Below, one piece after another: positions 11,303-21,185 of a stretch of 64,000 bases of DNA (within the stretch, counting starts at the first letter, position 1; every line of letters starts with the position of its first letter). Origin of the DNA: Pterobdella sp. o SKG-2022 (taxonomy: Eukaryota; Annelida; Clitellata; Hirudinida; Piscicolidae). Below the pieces are notes generated by a model. It saw only the letters and a program-made list of their open reading frames with translations, did not search any database and was not told where the DNA came from. Where the stretch lies: NCBI GenBank assembly GCA_964035795.1, contig OZ038320.1:30070875-30134874 (forward strand), written 5' to 3'. The translations under genes were made by a program, and so were the position numbers.

Positions 11303-14300
11303 TCATTTAAGATTACAATATATAGAGTCTGTGTTATTACACTCACCTTTTTCACCATTATCCTCACTTTTTGTTTCATTTGAATTCATCTCATGTTCTT
11401 CCTTCATTCTCATCAAATACTTGCTGGTATCAAAACCAGGCCTTGAACTTTTACTGGCATCTATGTTTTCGTCAAGCTTTTCTCCTTCCAGTATGTTATA
11501 TGTGTTAGCTTCATTATCGCCTTTCTCCCGCACACCAACACATCCATCTTTCGCATCGTTCTGACTTGAATTCAATATTCTCTTTTTTATGTTATTTACC
11601 ATCAATAAATTGTTACTGTCGTTAGTTATTTTAGTATTGTTATTACTATTATCTTCTTTGTTATTGTTACTGATAATTTTATTATCAGTTGTATTATTAT
11701 TAGCATTGTTGTTATTTGTATCAATGTTATTTTTATTGCTATTACTGGTATTGTTACTATTGATGATATTATTATTATTGTTGTTATTATTATTATTAGC
11801 ATAATTATTTTTATTATTATTGTTATTGTTACTATTGACAGTACTGTTATTATTACTACTATATGTTTTATCGTTTATAATTTGTTCATTGTTATTGACA
11901 ACGCTTCTGAGTTCCCAGGGGGAGTAGTCCAAAGCACGGCCTTTGTTACTTTTAGCGTTATTTACAACACTCGCTATACAGTTCTTTTTAATCAAATCTT
12001 TATTATCCTTATTATCGATTTCGTTTTTACAATTTTTTCTGGTACTTTCTTTATTTGCATTTTGTGCTGGTTTGAATAATTCTTTTGCACCTGACTTAAT
12101 ATTTTCGTTGTTTTTTTCTAAATTTTTTTCAATGGTGACTGGTAGTAATTTTGTAGTTGGTATTTTTAGAAGGTTTTTGTTGATGCCTAAGTTATTTGTC
12201 GTTTCATTACTGTTTGAGCGATAATTCATGTTTTTTTCTTTACAAACCTCATCTCTAAAGTTGTTGTTACTACATTTATTACTATTGAAAGCGTGTTTTT
12301 TCATTTTGTTTTCAGATCTGCTCAAAACTCCATTACATAAATGTTTCATAGAATTCGTGTTTTTTATAGTGTACTTCTCTTTGTTAATATTACCCATCAT
12401 ATTGTTAAATGCTTCCATATTGTTTACCCTCATAGTTTTTTCCAAATAGCTGCAGTAACCATTATTGTTATTGTTATCTTTTTTTGAGCTTTTTGGTTTG
12501 CAAGATCTCCCATAATTTTTAGTTAAAGTAGAAAAACAAATATTTGCGCTGGTTTTATTGTTATTATTACAATAGAAATTATTATTGAGGTGGTCAATAT
12601 TGTTATTTATGTAGCCTCCTCTATTCCTTCCAATGGTTTGTGTATTTGCCTGCTGCGTGTATGCTTGCTCAAAATTTTCTTCATTGTTTTCATAATGTTG
12701 ATAATTCCCACTAAGATGTACATCAAAACTTTTTTTGTGCATAGGTTCTTTTTGTTGTGGTATGAAACAGGCGTTTTTATAAAGTCGATCAATAAGCGAA
12801 AGAGATGGCGAACTCAAATGGATGTTGGGGGATGGTAGTGCCTGTGAAATCTGCAGTTTGGGTGGAGGTCTGAAGGGCAGAGGAGGCGGTGGTGGTGGAG
12901 GAAGGGGTGGAAAATCTGTGTCGTATACTTGTTCGTCGTTGTTTTTGTTGTATTTTTTAGATAGCCTCATACTATTGGAAATAGAGTTTTTACTGTTGTT
13001 GTTGATGTTATAGAAATATTTGCTTTTGTCTTTGTTGTGATCAAAAGAAGTAAAACGATCGAAAGAAAAATTTCTGTCGTATGAAAAATTTTGTTGTTGC
13101 ACGAAGCTTTCGTTGCTGTCATCCCTGCCTTGGCAACAAAACAGCTTGCCTTCCTTGTCGTACGCTTCCAAGAATGAAGTACTTACGAAACGACTAGAAG
13201 AATTTTTCTTGCTTTTCTTTTTGTTATACTCTGGATTTTTCCCTTTGTTATAGCAACTATTCAAAAATGGAGCATGGGTGGGTTTGCGACGAGAGCAATA
13301 AAAAAACAAAATGGCGACATAAATAATCATTGTGAGCACATGAGTGGTCACAACTGCTACTACAATTTCTGGCAAAGTGAATCGTCTTTTAGTCCAAGTT
13401 GAACTCAAAAAACCTTTTGACCTGTGTGCCTCTGAGTGGTTTGTGAAGGTGTTTTCGAGGTTGTCAGAAGAGGCTTCAGAAAGATTCAAACGGTCAGCAT
13501 ACTCTTCATCTTCGTCATCCATAATTTTTATCACATTCTCTTCTCTAAGCCCGTTTTTATGCATATTGTTATTTTCATTTTTTGCAGCGTTATTTTTGAG
13601 ATTTTTCAAAAGATTTAGCTTGTCAGTATCATTGTGCCTCTTAAAATTTTTAGCTATAACGGTGTCAAAAGAACTTGTCGAAATTAAATAACGCACCAAC
13701 GAAAGAGGCAAAAAGACTTTAAAGGTGACAGCATCAACGTTATTCGAGGCCACACATGCATAGTAGAACCTGCCCGACTGATTAGGCAGCGATTGATGAT
13801 GAAGACGAGGCTGGTTTTTTCTGTGTTTTTGGTTTTTAAGTTGTTTTTGCTTGAAATTATTCGAAAAGTATTTTTCGTGTTTTTTTATATTTTTTCTCTC
13901 ATTTTTATAAGATGAATATAGTTGGAAAATTTTGAAATTATCGTCTGTGGTATTTAATATAGAAGAAATTAGTTGGGTGTAGTCTAATTCAACGGATGAC
14001 TGTACTCCTTCCATATGGTTGATGTAAGAAGAAGAAGAAGATGAAGATGATGATGAAGTTGAAAATGAAGGGATGGAAGAATGATGAAAAAATGGAGAAA
14101 CTGTCTGAGTTGATGAGGATTGGGATAAAGAGAAAAAAGAAGATGACTTGGAAGTGAAATTTTGAAATTGACTTTTGAAATTACTTTCCAACCCGCCTAT
14201 CATAGCAGTATATTTTTCAGAGTTTTTGTTATAAAAACTTTCCGATTTATCTTTATAAAAATTTCCATTCTCATAACTGGAAAACTTCTTATCACTGCCA

Positions 14301-14536
14301 TATTCATAATAATTGACAAAACCACTTTTTATATTGTTGTTCTTATCTTGAAAATCTTTACTTTCTACTTTCTTCTTATCTTCTCTAAAAAACGCCTTCA
14401 TACCACCTTCATCATCATCATCTACATATCCGTGAACCCAGTTTATCGTTGGTTCCGGATCGCCCACTGCAGCACATGCAAATTTCACATTTTCTTCGTT
14501 GAACGCCACTCCCACCTTCGTCAGCATCGGGGCGTT
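11303..14536 (-). CDS. LRR-Ig receptor exon 5: split Ig domain, membrane segment, Asn-rich tail
   Basis: Acceptor aacacag|AAC. It encodes the Ig B and C strands (VKFACAAVGDPEPTINWVHG), then about 185 extra residues (acidic, poly-Ser, Lys-rich), then the F strand (GRFYYACVASN), the membrane helix from about 13370 to 13290, and a tail with a Pro run (about 12915-12860) and poly-Asn (about 11900-11600). It is open to TGA at 11303, ending SIYCNLK. A strong GTGAGT donor follows 11347, so some transcripts may leave this exon there in phase 1. Confidence 0.8.
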   Translation of the reverse strand, partial: NAPMLTKVGVAFNEENVKFACAAVGDPEPTINWVHGYVDDDDEGGMKAFFREDKKKVESKDFQDKNNNIKSGFVNYYEYGSDKKFSSYENGNFYKDKSESFYNKNSEKYTAMIGGLESNFKSQFQNFTSKSSSFFSLSQSSSTQTVSPFFHHSSIPSFSTSSSSSSSSSSYINHMEGVQSSVELDYTQLISSILNTTDDNFKIFQLYSSYKNERKNIKKHEKYFSNNFKQKQLKNQKHRKNQPRLHHQSLPNQSGRFYYACVASNNVDAVTFKVFLPLSLVRYLISTSSFDTVIAKNFKRHNDTDKLNLLKNLKNNAAKNENNNMHKNGLREENVIKIMDDEDEEYADRLNLSEASSDNLENTFTNHSEAHRSKGFLSSTWTKRRFTLPEIVVAVVTTHVLTMIIYVAILFFYCSRRKPTHAPFLNSCYNKGKNPEYNKKKSKKNSSSRFVSTSFLEAYDKEGKLFCCQGRDDSNESFVQQQNFSYDRNFSFDRFTSFDHNKDKSKYFYNINNNSKNSISNSMRLSKKYNKNNDEQVYDTDFPPLPPPPPPPLPFRPPPKLQISQALPSPNIHLSSPSLSLIDRLYKNACFIPQQKEPMHKKSFDVHLSGNYQHYENNEENFEQAYTQQANTQTIGRNRGGYINNNIDHLNNNFYCNNNNKTSANICFSTLTKNYGRSCKPKSSKKDNNNNNGYCSYLEKTMRVNNMEAFNNMMGNINKEKYTIKNTNSMKHLCNGVLSRSENKMKKHAFNSNKCSNNNFRDEVCKEKNMNYRSNSNETTNNLGINKNLLKIPTTKLLPVTIEKNLEKNNENIKSGAKELFKPAQNANKESTRKNCKNEIDNKDNKDLIKKNCIASVVNNAKSNKGRALDYSPWELRSVVNNNEQIINDKTYSSNNNSTVNSNNNNNNKNNYANNNNNNNNNNIINSNNTSNSNKNNIDTNNNNANNNTTDNKIISNNNKEDNSNNNTKITNDSNNLLMVNNIKKRILNSSQNDAKDGCVGVREKGDNEANTYNILEGEKLDENIDASKSSRPGFDTSKYLMRMKEEHEMNSNETKSEDNGEKGECNNTDSIYCNLK

Positions 14537-17500
14537 CTGTGTTTTTTTTGTTTTTCGAGATGTAAATAATTCTAATAAAAAATTAAAATTTTTAACTGAA
14601 AATTTTATTGTTAAAGTTTAGTTTGAAATTATTAAAAGTAAATTTAGTAAAATTTTAAAATGAAAATTGATATTTTCAGATAAAAATTTAATTTCTGAAA
14701 TCTAAGCTTAAAATTTTGAATTAAATATTCCAAAACCGTATTCTATAAATTCTAGTATAATGAAAAAATTTTATGGCGGTAAAATTGTTTTTTAAGAAAA
14801 TCTTTTATGAATGTTTCTAATGAAATAATGCTAGAAGTATAAATTATTGAGAAATGAACATACCAATAATCAAATTAGGATCTTAAATTTCTATTCAATC
14901 CTCTTGATCATTAAAAGCATCAAAAAGAAATCAAATAGCTTTGGAAAGCGATAACATTAGTCTGATAAAAAATAATTATTCACCAATTAGAACGGAGTTA
15001 AATACAAAAATCAAACGCTATGTTCATTTTAAATCGGATTAAAAAATCTTAAAGACAAACTTGGCACTTGTATTCTTTCTGTGTAGTTTCGTTGAACTGT
15101 TTGTTAGCGAGGGAAAGAGGGGTAGCGCAGTAGGGGGAGGTAGCATTGAAGACTGTGGGCTTGCGATCAAAAAGTTCCTTCAACCATAGCAGATTACAGT
15201 CACAAGTTAGGGGGTTTAAGTCAATTCTGACGTTGTTCATGCCTGGTTTAATGGGTATTAAGGATGTTTAGCGTTCATTTTTGCGATTTATATAAAAATA
15301 AATGATAACTAGCAGAAAAAAACATGGAAATTTTTACTATGTGAAACAGAGATTATTTCGAAATAATTATCATTAATGGAAAAATAATGTGGATAATTAT
15401 TTTAAAGAAGAATTTAAACGTCATATGATTGATGGCTGCTCGGATTATGTGAGTGAAGTTTACATCCTTGTGTATAAAAAACGTATAGATATTTCAAAAC
15501 TTAAGACAAAAATAATAAAAAAAGCTACCATACTCTCAAAAATGCTACTGAACTTTCGATCCAGGGTGCTTAGTTTGTTGCCATTAAGCCAAAGATACTT
15601 GAGCGTCTTGCTCTGGTTTGAGAAGACGTAATATTCCAAGGATTCGAGATCACAGTCGTATAAATAAATGCCTTCAGCCGTGAGGTCCGTGAATGAGCTT
15701 GAGGTTAAACTGTGGTTCAGTTATTGAATCATATGTATTTTAAGGTATTGCATTGCATCTGTTGTATGACATCGTATGGGATTTATTGTATGATATTGTA
15801 TTGCATTGTATTTTTATTGTAGTGTGTTTTATCTTTTCATTGTTTGTGTAATTTATTTGTGTATTTTTCGTTTTTTTTTTCACTGTGTTGTGTTGTTCTA
15901 TGGTACTTTTCATTGTTTTCCATACGTTCTAGTGTATTTTATCACTAATGTGACTATGTAATGTATTGTGAAAATTTTATTTTCTCTAAGGCATCTAGAG
16001 CATTCAGGCATGGAATTTATAATTAGGATGATGATGTTCCTATGAAATATAATTATCTAAAATCTATTTAAAAAGTTGGGAATCTGTTTAAAAAAATTTC
16101 AAATATATACCGTAAGTTTTTGTTCCCGTTCAGGAAGAGGCTCTCAAGATTGAGGTTGAAGAATGTTTTTGGCTCTAAAGTCTGCAACAAGCAACCAAAT
16201 TACACCAATATAAAAAATTTAAACCATTTTATTAATTCAAAAGCTTGGCGAATGTATTAAGTTGAAGCTAATACAGAAATTTCATCGGGCGATTTTGTTA
16301 ATGGAAGGATTTAACGATGAGATTACCGAATGATCATCTCACACTTCGGTGCAAAGAAGTTATTTAGACTCAAGTGAAGTGGAATGCAAAATAGATTTAA
16401 AAACAATTATTTTGAATTTGATTTATAAATGGAGAGTGAAGCAAATACGCTTTTGATACGTTTTATAATTCACAAACTCAGAGCAGCTTGTACCTTCATT
16501 TATAATGCCCGCTGTAAGACTTATTGGCAATCCAATCATCGTCAATTTAAACTAAACTTATTCAACTATTCGATCGATCCATCCATCTTGAAGCATCTAC
16601 TTTTTAATCTGATTTGCGCATCGAAGCAATCTGTCAACCTCCGGCATAACTATTGCCGACTTTTGGCACCACGCCAAACATGCGCTTTGTAATATAATTT
16701 TTTAAATTTAAATGTTTCAATGTGTTTTATTTTAAATTTTGAACTTAATTTGAATAATTTTTTTTATATTTTTTATAGCGAGGTATTCTATAAGTGAATA
16801 AGATAGATATTTTGTTTTCTTCGATGGATTGAGTATGAGCACAATGAGGAATATTGTTAAATATGAGTTTTTATAGAAATGATTTATCAATATTTTCCAT
16901 TCAAACCATTCATTTTTAATGTTTTTTAATAATTTATATTTTCAATTGGTCCATGAATTTAAATATTCAGCTTATTTATATAGTAGAATATCATCACAAT
17001 ATGTCAAGGTTTTTTTCACACCAGTTTTTAATAAATGCATGTAACACTCACAGTGATCAAGTTCTTAGACACATCCAACCATTTGAGTTTTGTTAACTTT
17101 TGAAACGCCTTTGCTTCGATGTATCTTATGTTACAGTCGCTCAAATACAATTGTCTCAGGCCGTGATAGTACTTGGTGAAATTAACTTTGAGTATCTTTC
17201 CGGATTCAAAATGGTTCTCATTAATGTTCAGTTGTAGACTCATGACTGGAATTTTTGAAGGCAATTGTGTGAAGTTCCTTTTCGAACAAAAGTTGATGTA
17301 GCTTGGATAACTGCAAAAACATCTAGCAGGGCAGTCATTCAGCTGCTGTTGTTGGTCGTTTTGTGGCAGGTCAAAGAGGTTTGTGGCTTTCTTTTGTGGC
17401 AACACTTCATTGTGAAAAATGACTTTTCTCTTTCCTAATATATCTTTTTTGAATCTTTTTTCGCTATTTATTTTATTATTTAATGGCGAATTCTCATATG

Positions 17501-20500
17501 AGAGGACGCTTTGTTTAGATATGTGTACAGGACTGTCTTGTATGGGTTCCGCATAAAAGATTGATTTTCTGGAAGGCGATTGCTTTATGAGTTTTAGTTG
17601 TAGTCTTTGATCGTGTGCTGGTTTTGTCTGATGTTTTGTTTTCTGATATGTCAATGTTTCTTTTGCTTTCTGCAATAGCTTTTCAGAACACGCAGAGCAC
17701 CTTCTCTTCAGTTTATTTTGTCGAAATTTTTTTTGCAAGTAAAAATCTGGCTTCATCCTTTCAAGTTTGTTTTCTACGTTTTTTGGGAGTTTTTTTGAGG
17801 GAAGAACCGGGCGTAAAAACGAAAAAAATTGCATAGTTGAAGACTCGATAGGATAATTTATCACAGATATATCGGTTTTTAATTTCATTGAATTAATTGA
17901 TGTATTAAAATTTTTTCTTTTTAAAGTGACATTAAAATTCTCAATAATAAATTGATGCGGCTTGTGTAGAAGTGCATCAAAACTTTTGTTAAATTTATGT
18001 TTATTATTAATATCAGTAATTTTAAATACACCGCTGAGTTTACTGTTAATAAAAGCAGTGGACTGAGAAGGTTTCGGAGAGGTATTCGTAGTAGTTGCTT
18101 TGCATGAGTTAAAGGCATATTCTGAATTAATGACGTTATAATCTCCAAGCTCCGTATAAACTTTGTTGCTTCTGGGAATGTAACTATTATTTTTCAATAT
18201 TTTTTTTACTTTTTCCATAGGTTTACTATAACTTTTTTCCTCAAAGACTTTAGCGTTATTGTATTTTTCAAAGTTAGAACCATTTTTCAGATTCATTTTT
18301 GAGTTTTTTGAAAATTCATTTGAAAGTGAGTTTTTTCTCAAACTCACATCATTATTCAACACAAAACTATTTTCACTGTTTCCCATGTTTTTATTTGAAA
18401 ATTGTTGTGTTTGAAGAGAGTGATGGAACAGGGTTCCTTCTGTAGCATTGTTATAAAAATCTTTAGATTTATGATACGGGGTTATGAAAGGGTGGTTTTT
18501 TCGGTTATTACTTGTATTTGTTGGAATAATGGGGTGTTGTGTTGTGCTTGCCGAAATAACTGATGCTTTTGTAAAGCTTTTGCTGTGTTTTTCTTTAAAT
18601 AAAGATTTTGTAAGTATTGCATAAAAACTATTTGAATCTAGGTTATAAGGAATCAGTCTGAAATTAGTATTAAAAGCTTTTGTATTTAATGTGGTATTGG
18701 AAAAAGATAAGATTTTTATTTGAACGGTTTTTTTCGGAAACGATGTAGTACGGTTCTGCTTAAAAGAATCTAAAAGGTCTGTCGAAAACTTAGGAAAAGT
18801 GTCAATGTGCTTTGCATTATTAGTGGAAGTAGTAGTTATACCTTTTTTATTGACCCTCATTGTCTCGGTAATAGGGACCGATACAGCAGGTTTATTAATG
18901 AAATCTGAGATTGGAATATTGATAGACTTTGTGGAAAAATTTTTAATAAGATTTGACGGTTTTAAAATTAAATTTGAATTCAAGTCGGATCGTTTTATTC
19001 CATTATTATTACTCGGCTGGGCCAAGTAAAACGGTGATGATGGGGATGTTGGTGGGGATGAAGGAATTGTTGGGTTAGAGGATATTGAAGTCAGATTTAT
19101 AGATGAAATCGATTTGTTAGATTTGTTTGAAAAATAGGAAAAGTTTTTATAAGAAGTTGAAAAAGGTTTTTTAAAAGAGAGTTTCAAAGAGATTGACGAA
19201 GATGTAAATGGTTGTAGAGTTGATAAAAATGGAAGAGAAGATAAAAGAGTGAATGAAAAGGATTGATTGGATTTGAAGCGTGTTTCATTGAACGGAAAGC
19301 GGATAAAAAAAGTTTTGATTGCATGTGAATTGATGATTGAAAAAGGTCTGTTTGTTGCAGCTTGTGGTCCCTGAGATCGTTTTTTTAACAGTTTTCCAAG
19401 TTTTTTCAAAAAATTTAGTTGTTTTTGTTTGGGTTTTAAATTAAAAAAACTAACAGGGTCCAAAGGTGATTTTGAAGAATTTGATGGAAAGGTTGATAAC
19501 AAGTTATTGTGTAATGAAAAAAACTTGGTGTTCAACGGTAAAAAGTGTTTGATGGAAAAGATTGTTTTTGGAAGAACTGATATGTTTGTTTTACTCTGGT
19601 GCCTTGTATTTTTTCTTTCTGGATTAAATCCGCTTTTTTCTTCAGCCTTATCATCATTACTCACTTTTCGTTTTCTTAGAAAGCCATTCTCTAATTGCCC
19701 AATAGCTATATTTGAAAGTAATTCTTTTTTTGAAAATATCAGACGATCAGCTATTTGTGGTTTTGTTGGGACCAAAACATTTTTATGAATTTTTTGCGTT
19801 TTTTTCTTTGATGTTTTTGTCAATTGAATTAGTAATGCGTGGACGTTGAGTGTTGTTTGATGTGATTTTGTCTGCATTTGTGTTTTTGTGTTATTCTCTT
19901 TATATAGGTTGGTTGTTTGTACTGATTGCTTTGACCTGGGAAACATAAATTCCCATTTCACCACTTCATCTTTTTTGCTCATATTTTTTATTGTGTTTTT
20001 TTGTTTTTCTTTTTGTTGTCGTAAAGTTTTCTTGGACAATATTCGTGGATTTGTTTGCACTAGATGTGGTTTCATCAACATTTTATGCCACAACTGGCTT
20101 TGTTTTATTAAGTCTGCTTTGGAACTTTTTTTTATTTTTGCTGATGTAAATGAAGGCAAAAACGAATTAGATATTAACGATGATAAAGAAGAGGATAATG
20201 ATGATATTGTTGATGATTGTGGTCTCGCTATAAAAGATTGATTTGGTTGAGAAGATGAAGAAGTAACCATGGGTTGAAATAATGACAATGAGGCAGATAA
20301 AGCTGATGACGAAGATGAGGGTAAAAATAAGGGTTGTGATTTCATTAAAGGTTTGGACGTTACTTTTAATTTGCCAACAGAGGGCTTCAATAGGAATGTT
20401 GGTTTAAATGGGAGTTTTGAATTAAAAATAGATGTTGATGTGGGAGGTGGCGAGGGTGACATTGATAAAGAAGATGGAGTTGAAGATGAATAAGGTAATA

Positions 20501-21185
20501 AGAAATAAAGAGGTGATGAAGACTTATTGAAATACAGAAGTAGCTGAAGTGATGGATGGATGCTATTTGTTTGATTAATACACGAAGCACCTCGATGCCA
20601 GCCGTAATAATAATGTGTCGAATTCGAAGGGAAATGCTGCGAGTTGTAGCTGTTATAAATCTTTTTCTTAGGTGCTTGATGCTTTTTTAATTGCCTTTCT
20701 TGTCGATATTTGTCTCCCTGCATTGGCTTTTGGTGATTTTTGAGTTTTGAAGGGTCTTGAAATCTCGTTGACGTGTAGAAATAGAGAAAAAATTTTAGTT
20801 CTTTTAAGTTTGAAGAAAAAATAGAGGGTTTTAAACGTTTTTTTTGGCTATCTATTTCGAGTTTTTCTTTTTTTGTAGTTGGTTTCATTTTGAAATTGAT
20901 CGTCTTTTCGGGATTTTCAGCTTTAAAGTTCGTATTTATTTTAAATTCATTTAAATTAAAGAAGCACTTACGACGCCTCATCGGCTTCAGGCATGTAGTG
21001 TTACAAATCGACGTACTGTCCACAAGCACATTCATAATGCCTCTTGCAGGGTTTCCATCATTATTATCTTCATTATCACTCACAATAACTTCAACCTTGG
21101 CATTATCAATCGTCTTGAAAGCAAGACATATAAAAAGAAAAACTATGCGAGACTGTGTGGTCCAGTTTGGGGACATTCTATGCAT
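11303..21185 (-). CDS. Giant LRR-Ig-transmembrane receptor, Kekkon-like domain order (whole gene span)
   Basis: Five minus-strand exons (21185-17052, 16181-16111, 15709-15549, 15242-15061, 14536-11303) join in phases 0-2-1-0 to give about 2593 residues. Order: signal peptide (RIVFLFICLAF, residues ~13-23); ~1280 Ser/Lys/Thr-rich residues; LRRNT beginning CPARCFCSYP; about six LRRs (for example LRQLYLSDCNIRYIEAKAF); LRRCT with NPLTCDCNLLWLKEL; one Ig domain (FACAAV near 1537, YYACVASN near 1777) with a long insert; a membrane segment at about 1905-1930 followed by CSRRK; and a ~660-residue Asn-rich cytoplasmic tail with a polyproline run (~2057). LRR-Ig-TM order is that of Kekkon, LINGO and LRIG-type neuronal receptors; no kinase is visible. 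A ligand cannot be inferred. Intron gaps are 870, 401, 306 and 524 bp. The start ATG at 21185 directly precedes the signal peptide. The last exon may instead be spliced at 11347. Confidence 0.85.
15061..15242 (-). CDS. LRR-Ig receptor exon 4: LRRCT cap
   Basis: 182 nt, acceptor ttaaaccag|GC, donor CAA|GTTTGT. It contains DLNPLTCDCNLLWLKELF and later cysteines ending EYKCQ, which form the C-terminal LRR cap. It joins exon 5 at phase 0 to read KCQ-NAPMLTKV, a usual LRRCT-to-Ig transition. Confidence 0.82.
15549..15709 (-). CDS. LRR-Ig receptor exon 3: two LRRs
   Basis: 161 nt, acceptor aaccacag|T, donor TTCA|GTAGCA. It encodes LRR cores IYLYDCDLESLEYYVF and LKYLWLNGNKLSTLDRKF. The donor is weak but is the one that keeps phase (1) with exon 4. 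Confidence 0.75.
15720..15960. repeat. Degenerate TATTGCATTGTAT-type tandem tract in receptor intron 2
   Basis: Repeated variants of gtattgcattgtat and ttgtatgatattgtat fill much of this intron, with T/G bias on the plus strand. It is a low-order satellite-like tract without a clean unit length. Confidence 0.5.
16111..16181 (-). CDS. LRR-Ig receptor exon 2: one LRR
   Basis: 71 nt, acceptor ttgttgcag|A, donor ACG|GTATAT. It continues exon 1 in frame as TLEPKTFFNLNLESLFLNGN, a canonical LRR, and leaves phase 2. Confidence 0.8.
16663..16677. promoter_or_regulatory. Perfect NF-I type palindrome in receptor intron 1
   Basis: TTGGC-ACCAC-GCCAA matches the full NF-I consensus TTGGC(N5)GCCAA with no mismatch. 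It lies 375 bp inside the first intron. Factor binding is inference. Confidence 0.3.
17052..21185 (-). CDS. LRR-Ig receptor exon 1: signal peptide, disordered extension, LRRNT, first LRRs
   Basis: 4134 nt, phase 0 at its end, donor ACT|GTGAGT. It codes for the signal peptide, a ~1280-residue low-complexity ectodomain rich in Ser, Lys, Thr, Pro, Phe and Asn with many N-x-S/T sequons, then the cysteine-rich LRR cap and two to three LRRs. That such AT-rich DNA stays open for 1378 codons argues strongly that the low-complexity part is coding. Confidence 0.85.

Noticed and set aside
11589..13691. Several plus-strand open frames rich in Leu/Phe opposite receptor exon 5
   Set aside because: They are antisense shadows of Asn-, Lys- and Ser-rich codons and have no domains of their own.
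16429..16692. 87-codon plus-strand frame in receptor intron 1
   Set aside because: Intronic, with no domain; base composition suggests repeat or regulatory DNA rather than a gene.
18799..20241. Plus-strand frames opposite receptor exon 1
   Set aside because: Mirror of the long low-complexity coding strand; hydrophobic by composition only.
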